From Nitrospinota bacterium (GTDB lineage Bacteria; Nitrospinota_A; JADGAW01), in NCBI GenBank assembly GCA_015231815.1, contig JADGAW010000178.1, positions 1-5,161 on the forward strand: a DNA stretch of 5,161 bases, read 5' to 3'. This document shows positions 1 through 5,161 of the stretch, one piece after another. The stretch's first letter is position 1. Each line of letters opens with the position of its first letter. Made by a program: the position numbers and the translations under genes. A model generated the notes under the pieces. It was given only the letters and a program-made list of their open reading frames with translations. It made no database searches and was not told the DNA's origin.

Positions 1-1
1 A

Positions 2-271
2 ATTATGCCCTTAAGAATTCAACAGGAACGAATAAGCGATGCCTGTTTTCCAACCTTGCGGGAATATTCCATGTACTATGGAATGAACCTAAAACGCTAT
101 AAGCTTGCAAATAAAAAAGCATTGGTCATGCATCCAGGACCTTTAAACAGAGGGGTTGAAATAATGCCGGATTTAGCTGACTCAGAACATTCCCGCATTC
201 TTAATCAGGTAACAAATGGTGTTGCAGTGCGTATGGCAGTCTTATTTAAACTCGCCACAATAAAAAGGTAA
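2..271 (+). CDS. pyrB: Aspartate carbamoyltransferase, C-terminal part (5' end outside window)
   Basis: This is the C-terminal end of the catalytic chain of aspartate carbamoyltransferase, which condenses carbamoyl phosphate with L-aspartate to N-carbamoyl-aspartate, the first committed step of cytosolic pyrimidine synthesis. The frame is open to the left window edge, so the ATG at 5 is an internal Met and about 89 residues are visible, against roughly 300-310 for the family. Visible marks are LRIQQER (the Arg and Gln of the aspartate-binding RxQ motif), FPTLREYSMYYG, the loop HPGPLNRGVEI that closes over both substrates, and the tail QVTNGVAVRMAVLF. The HPGPLNRGVEI form matches Bacillus-type PyrB, not the E. 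coli form (HPLPRVDEI). The usual partner pyrC does not follow; a small membrane protein gene starts 9 nt after the stop, probably in the same transcript. Identity is confident. Confidence 0.96.
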   Translation: MMPLRIQQERISDACFPTLREYSMYYGMNLKRYKLANKKALVMHPGPLNRGVEIMPDLADSEHSRILNQVTNGVAVRMAVLFKLATIKR

Positions 272-280
272 CAGTCCAGA

Positions 281-649
281 ATGCCGGAAAAAACGGAAAA
301 CCCCTCCCTTGTTGTACCACTTTTAATGAATGTTTTTCTCTTTCCTGGTTCAGGTCAGTGGGTATTAAAAAAAAGAATCTCGGCTTTTATCTTTATATTT
401 GTTGCATTAACCTTATCTTTTCTTCTCACCATAGAAATTTATCATACAATAGAGACCATGCTTCCGGATCTTGTCGTCAAAACAGAGCAGATGGATCTCA
501 TGCAAACCTTTGTTGAAGTACAAATTAAAGTACATGAACAGATAGATTTCAGTAAAACCGGCTACCTTTTTCTCTTTTTAGTTGCAACATGGTTTTTTGC
601 AATTATTGACCTTTTACGGATTGGAATTCAAAGAAAGGAAACGCCATGA
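281..649 (+). CDS. Small membrane protein of unknown function, TM2/DUF6677-like
   Basis: This gene encodes a 122-residue protein that I cannot assign a function. The N-terminal part (about residues 9-31) has a Pro-bounded hydrophobic stretch followed by FPGSGQW and a basic turn KKR. This resembles the PG-x-GQ-then-basic pattern of small TM2/DUF5683/DUF6677-type membrane proteins. A strong transmembrane segment follows at about 33-54, then a polar, partly acidic region at about 55-92, then a second segment at about 94-114 ending in IIDLLRIG and a basic tail. The picture is a two- or three-pass inner-membrane protein. The ATG lies 9 nt after the pyrB stop with only a weak AAGG about 12 nt upstream, so it may rely on coupling to pyrB. 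Its stop overlaps the next start as ATGA. That it is a real gene rests on operon packing, the full-length open frame and its membrane-protein composition; the family link is from memory of the motif, not a search. Confidence 0.82.
   Translation: MPEKTENPSLVVPLLMNVFLFPGSGQWVLKKRISAFIFIFVALTLSFLLTIEIYHTIETMLPDLVVKTEQMDLMQTFVEVQIKVHEQIDFSKTGYLFLFLVATWFFAIIDLLRIGIQRKETP
634..640 (+). promoter_or_regulatory. Ribosome binding site for the M20 gene
   Basis: AAAGGAA ends 5 nt before the ATG at 646, inside the end of the upstream gene. It supports the ATG at 646 as the start, with translational coupling through the ATGA overlap. A stronger AAGGAGG match lies inside the M20 gene at 660-666, but the only nearby in-frame start (TTG at 670) is 3 nt away, which is too close for normal initiation. 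Confidence 0.6.
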
Positions 650-1764
650 CCACTGAACTAAGGAGGAGATTGGTTGAACTCACCCGGGATTTGGTAACAA
701 TGAAAACAACAGAGTTTCACCCTGAAGAAATAAACAGGTGTATTGAGTTTGTGAAAAACCACCTTGAAGAATCGGATGATATAGATATCCGGTACTATTC
801 TCCTGCAGGAGTGCCATCTCTTGTTGCCCTCCCTCAAGGTATTACAAAACCTAATATTCTTCTCAACGCTCACCTCGATGTTGTTAGTTTGGCGGAGGAA
901 GTTCCTTACCGTTCTTTTGTGAAGGACGGAAAAATCATTGGCCCAGGAGTTGGTGACATGAAAGGAGAACTGGCAATTCTTCTTGAAGTTTTTCGCAATA
1001 TTCATGCTGAAATCCCTGATGCTTCTCTGGGAATTGCTATTACATCTGATGAGGAGAGAGGAGGGGAACACGGCATAAAGTATTTATTTGAAAAAGAGGG
1101 GGTTCGGTGTAATTTGGCAATTATTCCAGATTCTGGTTCGCTTAATGAAATCACCATTGAAGAAAAAGGGGTTATTCATATGGTTATTAGTGCAGAAGGG
1201 GAAGCAGGACACGCCAGCAGACCTTGGATGGTGGAAAATCCCCTTGAGCGTATAAGTGATAGTATCTACCAAATAAGAAGCTGCTTTAAACAGATGGAAA
1301 GTGACAACGATAACTGGCATCCAACCTTTGCGACAACAATAATTCATACTGATAATGAAGCCATTAACCGAATCCCGGAAAAAGCAGAGGCTCATTGTGA
1401 TATACGGTTTCCTTCACCTCATACGGTTGATTCGGTACTGAGCATTATTAAAAGCCACCTTGACGAGGATATGAGTTTGAAACTCATTGTTTCCTCAAAT
1501 CCGTCTCATCTTTCTCCTGACCCTTTATTTGTTCAGATAACTGAGGAAATTACCGGTAAACCAACAACGTTTTTTCGTGCTCATGGAGGAAGTGATGCCA
1601 GGTTTATTTCCAGTCTTGATATTCCTGTGATAATGTCCCGCCCTATTGTTGGGGACACCCATTCAGTACATGAGTGGATAGATATTGATTCGATGGAAAC
1701 TCTGTACCATATATACATGAAGTATCTCCGTAAAAAACTTTTTAAAGGGGACGCTACCCTTTAG
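646..1764 (+). CDS. M20-family metallopeptidase/deacylase (ArgE/DapE/CPG2-like)
   Basis: This is a 372-residue zinc-dependent amidohydrolase of the M20 family (ArgE, DapE, carboxypeptidase G2, aminoacylase-1), expected to be cytosolic and to cleave a peptide or N-acyl amino acid bond. The two-metal site is visible: H76 and D78 in AHLDVV, bridging D104 in GVGDMKGE, general base E136 and ligand E137 in SDEERGG, D162 in IIPDSG, and H339 in DTHSVHEW. The lid/dimerisation insert carries GHASRP (H189), and the C-terminal half carries HGGSDARF (313-320), the usual substrate-carboxylate region. Length fits the family (about 350-400). The usual His-x-x-Asn-Glu motif here reads HSVHE, with H342 in place of Asn. 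The last seven residues (FKGDATL) and the TAG stop are encoded by the left arm of an inverted repeat, so the native end was probably near LRKKL. Substrate is unknown; a neighbouring pyrB does not settle it. The family is certain, the exact activity open. Confidence 0.93.
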   Translation: MTTELRRRLVELTRDLVTMKTTEFHPEEINRCIEFVKNHLEESDDIDIRYYSPAGVPSLVALPQGITKPNILLNAHLDVVSLAEEVPYRSFVKDGKIIGPGVGDMKGELAILLEVFRNIHAEIPDASLGIAITSDEERGGEHGIKYLFEKEGVRCNLAIIPDSGSLNEITIEEKGVIHMVISAEGEAGHASRPWMVENPLERISDSIYQIRSCFKQMESDNDNWHPTFATTIIHTDNEAINRIPEKAEAHCDIRFPSPHTVDSVLSIIKSHLDEDMSLKLIVSSNPSHLSPDPLFVQITEEITGKPTTFFRAHGGSDARFISSLDIPVIMSRPIVGDTHSVHEWIDIDSMETLYHIYMKYLRKKLFKGDATL

Positions 1765-1849
1765 CTCTACCCTTTAGTTGTAAATATATGAAATCAATGG
1801 TTTTTACTAATTGTTTGTTTACGCTAAAGGGTAGCGTCCCCTTTAAAAA
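1739..1849. repeat. Perfect 27-bp inverted repeat around a 57-nt centre; REP/BIME- or MITE-like element
   Basis: Bases 1739-1765 and 1823-1849 are exact reverse complements, with mismatches immediately on both sides, so the boundaries are sharp. Each arm is also an imperfect palindrome: stem TAAAGGG/CCCTTTA (1743-1749 with 1757-1763; 1825-1831 with 1839-1845) around a 7-nt loop GACGCTA, or its complement TAGCGTC. The unit therefore resembles two REP-type hairpins in opposite orientation, as in BIMEs mobilised by IS200-related REP-associated (Y1) transposases, or a short MITE. No transposase and no target duplication are visible in the window. The centre is AT-rich and carries an extra copy of part of the arm (CTACCCTTTAG at 1767-1777). 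The repeat itself is certain; the mobile-element reading is inference. Confidence 0.85.
1754..1777 (+). repeat. Direct repeat of 11 nt at the inner edge of the left arm
   Basis: CTACCCTTTAG occurs at 1754-1764 and again at 1767-1777, separated by CT. The first copy is the inner half of the left arm and includes the M20 stop codon. The second copy lies in the centre of the element and has no mirror copy on the right side. It looks like a local slip duplication or a remnant of a second palindrome. Confidence 0.7.
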
Positions 1850-1879
1850 TTGATTCAAAAAGAAAGCAGGGTGTATAAT
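1850..1879 (+). promoter_or_regulatory. Putative sigma-70 type promoter of the exporter operon
   Basis: TTGATT (1850-1855; four of six bases match the consensus TTGACA) is followed after 18 nt by a perfect TATAAT (1874-1879). Transcription would start near 1886, about 20 nt before the adaptor gene. This is the only good promoter-like pair in the 143-nt gap after the M20 gene, and it points to the exporter genes. The -35 box begins at the base right after the right arm of the inverted repeat. Confidence 0.5.
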
Positions 1880-1907
1880 TTAAAAATATTATGAAAACAA
1901 CGGTTTT

Positions 1908-2957
1908 ATGATGCGATGTATTCCTTTTCCTTTTAAAGCTAAAACAAACCTTCGAAAAGTTTCCTTTGCCCCTAGAAAAAATAACGAATCTTTTAGGAAA
2001 CCATGGTTTTTACTGATTATACTGTTCCTTTTTGTCGCTTCTTGCTCTCGTGATTCCAAACAAACCATTTACCAAGGCTATATTGAAGGGGAGTACGTTT
2101 ATGTGTCTTCACCGTTTGGGGGAAAGCTGGCAAGTCTTGGTGTGGAGAGAGGACAAAAGGTAAAGGCGGGAGACCCTCTTTTCTCCTTAGATTTCGAGGA
2201 GGAATCTTTCCAAAAGGAGCAATCGGTAAAGAAACTAAATCAGGCGGAAGCACTTTTGAATAACATGCAAAAGGGAATGCGTCCATCAGAGCTAGAGGTG
2301 ATAACCGCCTCAAAAGAACAGGCAAAATCCTCTTTAAGACTTTCAGAACTTGACTTAAAACGCAAAAGAAACCTTTTCAAAAACAAGATTATCTCACCAG
2401 AAACATTAGACATTGCTGAAACGACCTATAAACGAGACAAAAGCAGATTAGAGGAAATTATGGCGCAGTTGGAAACGGCTCGTCAGGGAGCTCGACCTGA
2501 TGAAATCCTTGCCGCCCAATCAGAAATCGAGGCGTTAAGGGTAATGGTCGCAAAAGCCGATTGGCAAATCAAGGAGAAAAAACAAGCTGCCTCTAAGGCG
2601 GCAACAGTTTTCGATACTCTGTATAACGTCGGTGAATGGGTTCAGCCGGGACGACCTGTAGTTTCCCTTCTTCTTGATAATGAGGTCAAAATCAGGTTTT
2701 TCGTGCCGGAAACCAAAATCGCAGAACTAAAGGTTGGGCAAGCGATTTCCTTCTCATGTGATGCTTGCTCTTCCTCCATGGTTGGGAAGATTTCTTTTAT
2801 CTCACCTAAAGCAGAGTTTACCCCGCCAATTATATACAGTAAAGAGGCTCGCTCTAAGTTAGTTTTTCTCGTTGAGGCCATCCCGAATGAAAAGAGCCGC
2901 CAAGGGCTTCATCCGGGGCAACCCGTTGACGTGACCCTCATGGATAAAGGCTTGTAG
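1908..2957 (+). CDS. HlyD/YbhG-like lipoprotein periplasmic adaptor of an ABC exporter
   Basis: This 349-residue membrane-fusion protein links an inner-membrane ABC exporter to the outer-membrane exit duct. A hydrophobic segment (about 33-43) runs into the lipobox VASC with C46 as the lipidation site, so the mature protein should be membrane-anchored in the periplasm. Next come the first half of the lipoyl-like domain (about 65-95, SSPFGGKL...GQKVKAGDPLFSLD) and a long alpha-hairpin coiled coil (about 97-225). The hairpin has two echoing G-x-RP motifs (GMRPSELE near 123 and GARPDEIL near 194). The second lipoyl half and beta-barrel follow (about 240-345, VGEWVQPGRPVVSLL, then ISPKAEFTPPIIYS), ending at HPGQPVDVTL. 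A C284-x-x-C287 pair lies in the barrel region. The start is ATG 1908 (or 1911); there is no clear Shine-Dalgarno, and no ATG, GTG or TTG lies closer to the hydrophobic segment, so the signal peptide has an unusually long basic n-region. It is encoded upstream of the ATPase and permease of the same exporter. Confidence 0.92.
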   Translation: MMRCIPFPFKAKTNLRKVSFAPRKNNESFRKPWFLLIILFLFVASCSRDSKQTIYQGYIEGEYVYVSSPFGGKLASLGVERGQKVKAGDPLFSLDFEEESFQKEQSVKKLNQAEALLNNMQKGMRPSELEVITASKEQAKSSLRLSELDLKRKRNLFKNKIISPETLDIAETTYKRDKSRLEEIMAQLETARQGARPDEILAAQSEIEALRVMVAKADWQIKEKKQAASKAATVFDTLYNVGEWVQPGRPVVSLLLDNEVKIRFFVPETKIAELKVGQAISFSCDACSSSMVGKISFISPKAEFTPPIIYSKEARSKLVFLVEAIPNEKSRQGLHPGQPVDVTLMDKGL

Positions 2958-3027
2958 TTCGAAAAATAATTGATCCATTATCCATCGACTCCTTAAAGAA
3001 TTTATAAACGAGTTTTGTAAAACCCCT

Positions 3028-3954
3028 ATGAAAAATGATGAATTGGTAATTGATGTAAAAGGTCTGACGAAACGGTTTGGAGACAAAACTGTGGTCAATG
3101 GAATTTCCTTAAAGGTCAGAAAAGGGGAAATATGCGGGTTTCTGGGACCAAACGGTAGTGGTAAAACCACTACTATTCGCATGATTTGCGGGTTGCTTCA
3201 ACCCGATGCCGGGGAAGGTGTTTGTCTAGGGAAAAATGTTCTTACCGAATCAAACGAAGTAAAGAGGAACGTTGGTTACATGACCCAGCGATTTAGTATG
3301 TATGAAGATCTTACCATTCGAGAAAACCTTGATTTTATCGCCCGCATTTACGAGGTTGAAAAAAGAAAGGAAAAGGTGGAAAAAAGTTTCCTTCGCCTTG
3401 GTTTGACTGATAGGAGTGACCAACTGGCAGGACAACTTTCCGGTGGTTGGAAACAACGACTAGCCCTCGCAAGTTGTTTGCTTCATGAACCAAAGCTTCT
3501 CCTTTTAGACGAGCCTACAGCAGGGGTTGACCCAAAGGCTCGCCGAGAATTTTGGGACGAGATTCACCTTTTAGCGGAAGAGGGCATCACCACTCTTGTT
3601 AGCACCCACTATATGGATGAGGCGGAACGATGCAATAGACTCGCTTACATTGCTTACGGCAACATTCTCGTAGAGGGAACAGGTGAGGATATTGTTCAAG
3701 CTTCTGGCATCTCGTCATGGAGAATTCGTGGAGAAAACCTTGGAGGACTTGTCGCAGAGTTAAAACAACTTCCTGGAGTTAATCAGGTGGCAGCATTTGG
3801 CAACACTCTTCATGTTAGCGGGAAAAACAGAGGATTAATTGGGGAAAGCATACTTTCCATTCAACATCGTGGTTACCAGTGTGAGGAAATAAAACCAGGT
3901 CTTGAAGATGTCTTTATAAGTCTCATGGCAACGGTTAAGGAGAAAATTAAATGA
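3028..3954 (+). CDS. ABC exporter ATP-binding protein, YbhF/CcmA-type
   Basis: This 308-residue cytosolic ATPase subunit should power the permease encoded next to it. All nucleotide-site motifs are present: Walker A GPNGSGKTT (40-48), Q-loop Q87 in YMTQRFSMYEDLT, signature LSGGWKQR (137-144), Walker B LLLLDE (157-162) with catalytic E162, D-loop AGVD (165-168) and switch H194 in STHYMDEAE. The signature has Trp where most families have Gln; I recall this as common among YbhF/YhiH-like exporters. A C-terminal extension (about 225-308), ending in the PGLEDVFISLM motif, is typical of ABC-2 drug/polysaccharide-type ATPases. It is a single ATPase domain, so it should work as a homodimer, unlike E. 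coli YbhF, which fuses two. The gene lies 70 nt after the adaptor gene without an obvious Shine-Dalgarno; no alternative in-frame ATG, GTG or TTG exists between the upstream stop at 2971 and this ATG. It overlaps the permease gene as ATGA. Confidence 0.95.
   Translation: MKNDELVIDVKGLTKRFGDKTVVNGISLKVRKGEICGFLGPNGSGKTTTIRMICGLLQPDAGEGVCLGKNVLTESNEVKRNVGYMTQRFSMYEDLTIRENLDFIARIYEVEKRKEKVEKSFLRLGLTDRSDQLAGQLSGGWKQRLALASCLLHEPKLLLLDEPTAGVDPKARREFWDEIHLLAEEGITTLVSTHYMDEAERCNRLAYIAYGNILVEGTGEDIVQASGISSWRIRGENLGGLVAELKQLPGVNQVAAFGNTLHVSGKNRGLIGESILSIQHRGYQCEEIKPGLEDVFISLMATVKEKIK
3937..3942 (+). promoter_or_regulatory. Ribosome binding site for the permease gene
   Basis: AAGGAG lies 8 nt before the ATG at 3951, inside the end of the ATPase gene. 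With the ATGA overlap it fixes the permease start and indicates coupled translation of the two exporter subunits. Confidence 0.75.
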
Positions 3955-5087
3955 AGCAGTTCTTTTCCTTTTCCCGTTTTTGGGCGGTTATTTCTAAGGA
4001 GTTTATCCAGATGCGACGAGACAGGGTTACCTTCGCCATGATGATTGGTATCCCTATTATGCAAACAATTCTTTTTGGCTTTGCCATCAACTCTGATCCA
4101 AAGCACCTCCCCACCGCTGTAATCTCCGCTGACAATTCTCCCTTTGCCCGCTCAATTGTAAGTGCGATGCAAAACAGCGATTACTTTAAATTAGTAAAAA
4201 ACGTTTCCACGGTTTACGAGGGAAGGGAATTGTTGAGGTATGGTGAGGCGCAATTTTTGGTAACAATACCTGAGGATTTTTCGAAAAAGTTAGTCCGGGG
4301 TGAGACGCCAACGGTATTAATTGAGGCAGACGCTACAGACCCGGCAGCAACCAGTAACGCCTTAGGTGCACTGTCTGTTCTTTCCCAAAACGCAATTCAA
4401 CAGGATATAAAAGGTTCCCTGAGCTTCTTGCAATCTGGTTCTTCCCCTTTTGAGTTCCTTCTTCACCGAGAATATAACCCTGAGGGAATAACCCAATATA
4501 ACATTGTCCCTGGTCTTATGGGGGTCGTGCTGACCCTTACTATGGTTGTTATTACCGCTTTGGCAATGACCCGCGAGCGGGAAAGGGGAACGATGGAGAA
4601 CCTCCTCTCCACCCCGGTTAAGCCTGCGGAGGTAATTACTGGAAAAATCATTCCTTATATTATCGTGGGGTATCTTCAGATGAGCGTAATCCTAATAGCT
4701 GCGAAGTTGCTGTTTGAAGTTCCCATGGTTGGGAATCTTGTTTTACTCTTTATGGTTTCCCTTGTTTTCATTTTGGCAAACCTTTCGATGGGCATAACCT
4801 TCTCAACTTTGGCGAAAAACCAGCTTCAGGCAATGCAGATGGCAGTATTCTTCTTTCTTCCCTCACTTTTGCTATCAGGGTTTATGTTTCCTTTTAGGGG
4901 AATGCCGGGCTGGGCTCAAAGCCTTGGGGAGATACTACCATTGACTCATTTCTTACGTATAATCAGGGGGATTCTTTTAAAAGGAACGGGTTTTATGGAA
5001 ATTCTTCCGGAACTCGGGGCAATAATTCTTTTTCTGACGGTTGCCCTGTCGGTAGCTATCAAGCGATACCGTCAAACCCTCGATTAA
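3951..5087 (+). CDS. ABC-2 type exporter permease, YbhS/YbhR-like
   Basis: This 378-residue inner-membrane permease fits the ABC-2 layout: a cytosolic N-terminus with ISKEFIQMRRDRVTF, which precedes the first membrane segment in this family; a first transmembrane segment (about 26-46); and a large periplasmic domain (about 47-183) opening with LPTAVISADNSPFARSIV. Five further segments follow (about 184-206, 232-252, 258-282, 294-312, 350-369). The cytosolic stretch TRERERGTMENLLSTPVKP (207-225) between segments 2 and 3 is the ABC-2 signature thought to contact the ATPase. FPFRGMPGWAQSLGEILPLTHFLRIIRG near the end is also typical. Length matches YbhS/YbhR/YhhJ-type permeases (about 370). It should pair as a homodimer, or with a second permease encoded downstream as in E. 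coli ybhSR; no second permease is visible before the window ends 74 nt later. The substrate cannot be inferred. Confidence 0.94.
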   Translation: MKQFFSFSRFWAVISKEFIQMRRDRVTFAMMIGIPIMQTILFGFAINSDPKHLPTAVISADNSPFARSIVSAMQNSDYFKLVKNVSTVYEGRELLRYGEAQFLVTIPEDFSKKLVRGETPTVLIEADATDPAATSNALGALSVLSQNAIQQDIKGSLSFLQSGSSPFEFLLHREYNPEGITQYNIVPGLMGVVLTLTMVVITALAMTRERERGTMENLLSTPVKPAEVITGKIIPYIIVGYLQMSVILIAAKLLFEVPMVGNLVLLFMVSLVFILANLSMGITFSTLAKNQLQAMQMAVFFFLPSLLLSGFMFPFRGMPGWAQSLGEILPLTHFLRIIRGILLKGTGFMEILPELGAIILFLTVALSVAIKRYRQTLD

Positions 5088-5161
5088 GAAAATGTTAGGT
5101 GCTTTATAATACCAACTGAAAAATAGAGATAGAATCAGATAATTGATGGGACAAGCTTTGA

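Noticed and set aside
5..7. ATG at 5 as the true start of the first gene
   Set aside because: The frame is open to the window edge and the residues correspond to the last third of PyrB, so this Met is internal.
658..1395. Long minus-strand open frames opposite the M20 gene
   Set aside because: They are antisense to a gene with clear catalytic motifs, lack recognisable domains, and have the composition expected of shadow frames.
1739..1849. Reading the inverted repeat as a rho-independent terminator
   Set aside because: On the plus strand no T-run follows the right arm (it ends in A-rich sequence). On the minus strand a T6 run follows the left arm, but no minus-strand gene would need it. The 57-nt centre and self-folding arms fit a repeat element better.
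1797..2018. Near-identical 16-nt segments (ATGGTTTTTACT-x-ATT) in the repeat centre (1797-1812) and the adaptor signal region (2003-2018)
   Set aside because: A 12-nt exact match is about what chance gives in 5 kb, and the T-rich content makes it likelier still.
2940..2985. 8-bp inverted repeat ATGGATAA/TTATCCAT spanning the end of the adaptor gene
   Set aside because: Short and AT-rich with a 30-nt loop and no T-run; expected by chance at this scale.
2017..3182. Minus-strand open frames opposite the adaptor and ATPase genes
   Set aside because: Same reason: the plus-strand proteins are clearly real, and the antisense translations look like no known protein.
5105..5110. TATAAT after the permease gene as a promoter for a downstream gene
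   Set aside because: No convincing -35 box at the proper distance, and the region is AT-rich.
5146..5161. ATG at 5146 as the start of a second permease or other gene
   Set aside because: Only five codons are visible, there is no Shine-Dalgarno, and nothing in the residues identifies a family.

Overview
The window is a moderately AT-rich stretch of a bacterial chromosome with all recognisable genes on the + strand, in two blocks separated by a small inverted-repeat element. The organism is most likely a diderm (Gram-negative-type) bacterium. The second block encodes a lipoprotein periplasmic adaptor of the HlyD/YbhG kind, which only makes sense with two membranes. The aspartate carbamoyltransferase tail is of the short Bacillus-like type rather than the E. 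coli type. I cannot place the taxon; an anammox-type planctomycete or a deltaproteobacterium would be compatible, but this is a guess from general feel and not from any search.

Block 1 (2-1764) is the 3' part of a tightly packed operon. It holds the C-terminal third or so of pyrB (aspartate carbamoyltransferase, pyrimidine synthesis), a 122-residue membrane protein of unknown function starting 9 nt after pyrB, and a complete M20-family zinc metallopeptidase/deacylase of 372 residues joined to it by an ATGA stop/start overlap. The metallohydrolase has all the expected metal-site motifs, but its substrate cannot be read from the sequence.

The spacer (1739-1849 and on to 1907) carries a perfect 27-bp inverted repeat with a 57-nt centre. 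Each arm is itself a small hairpin (7-bp stem, 7-nt loop), so the unit looks like a pair of head-to-head REP-like palindromes (a BIME- or MITE-like element). The left arm lies inside the end of the M20 gene and supplies its last seven residues and stop codon. A plausible sigma-70 type promoter begins one base after the right arm and points at block 2.

Block 2 (1908-5087) is a three-gene ABC exporter resembling E. coli YbhG-YbhF-YbhS/R: a lipoprotein membrane-fusion/adaptor protein, an ABC ATPase with all catalytic motifs, and an ABC-2 type permease (ATPase and permease overlap by ATGA). The expected job is export of a hydrophobic or cationic compound across the envelope. A second permease and an outer-membrane TolC-like channel are not in the window and may lie downstream. 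The last 74 bases hold no gene I can support.

I see no CRISPR array, tRNA/rRNA, transposase gene or other clearly new multi-gene system. The most unusual thing is the repeat element and how it is stitched into the end of the M20 gene and next to the exporter promoter.
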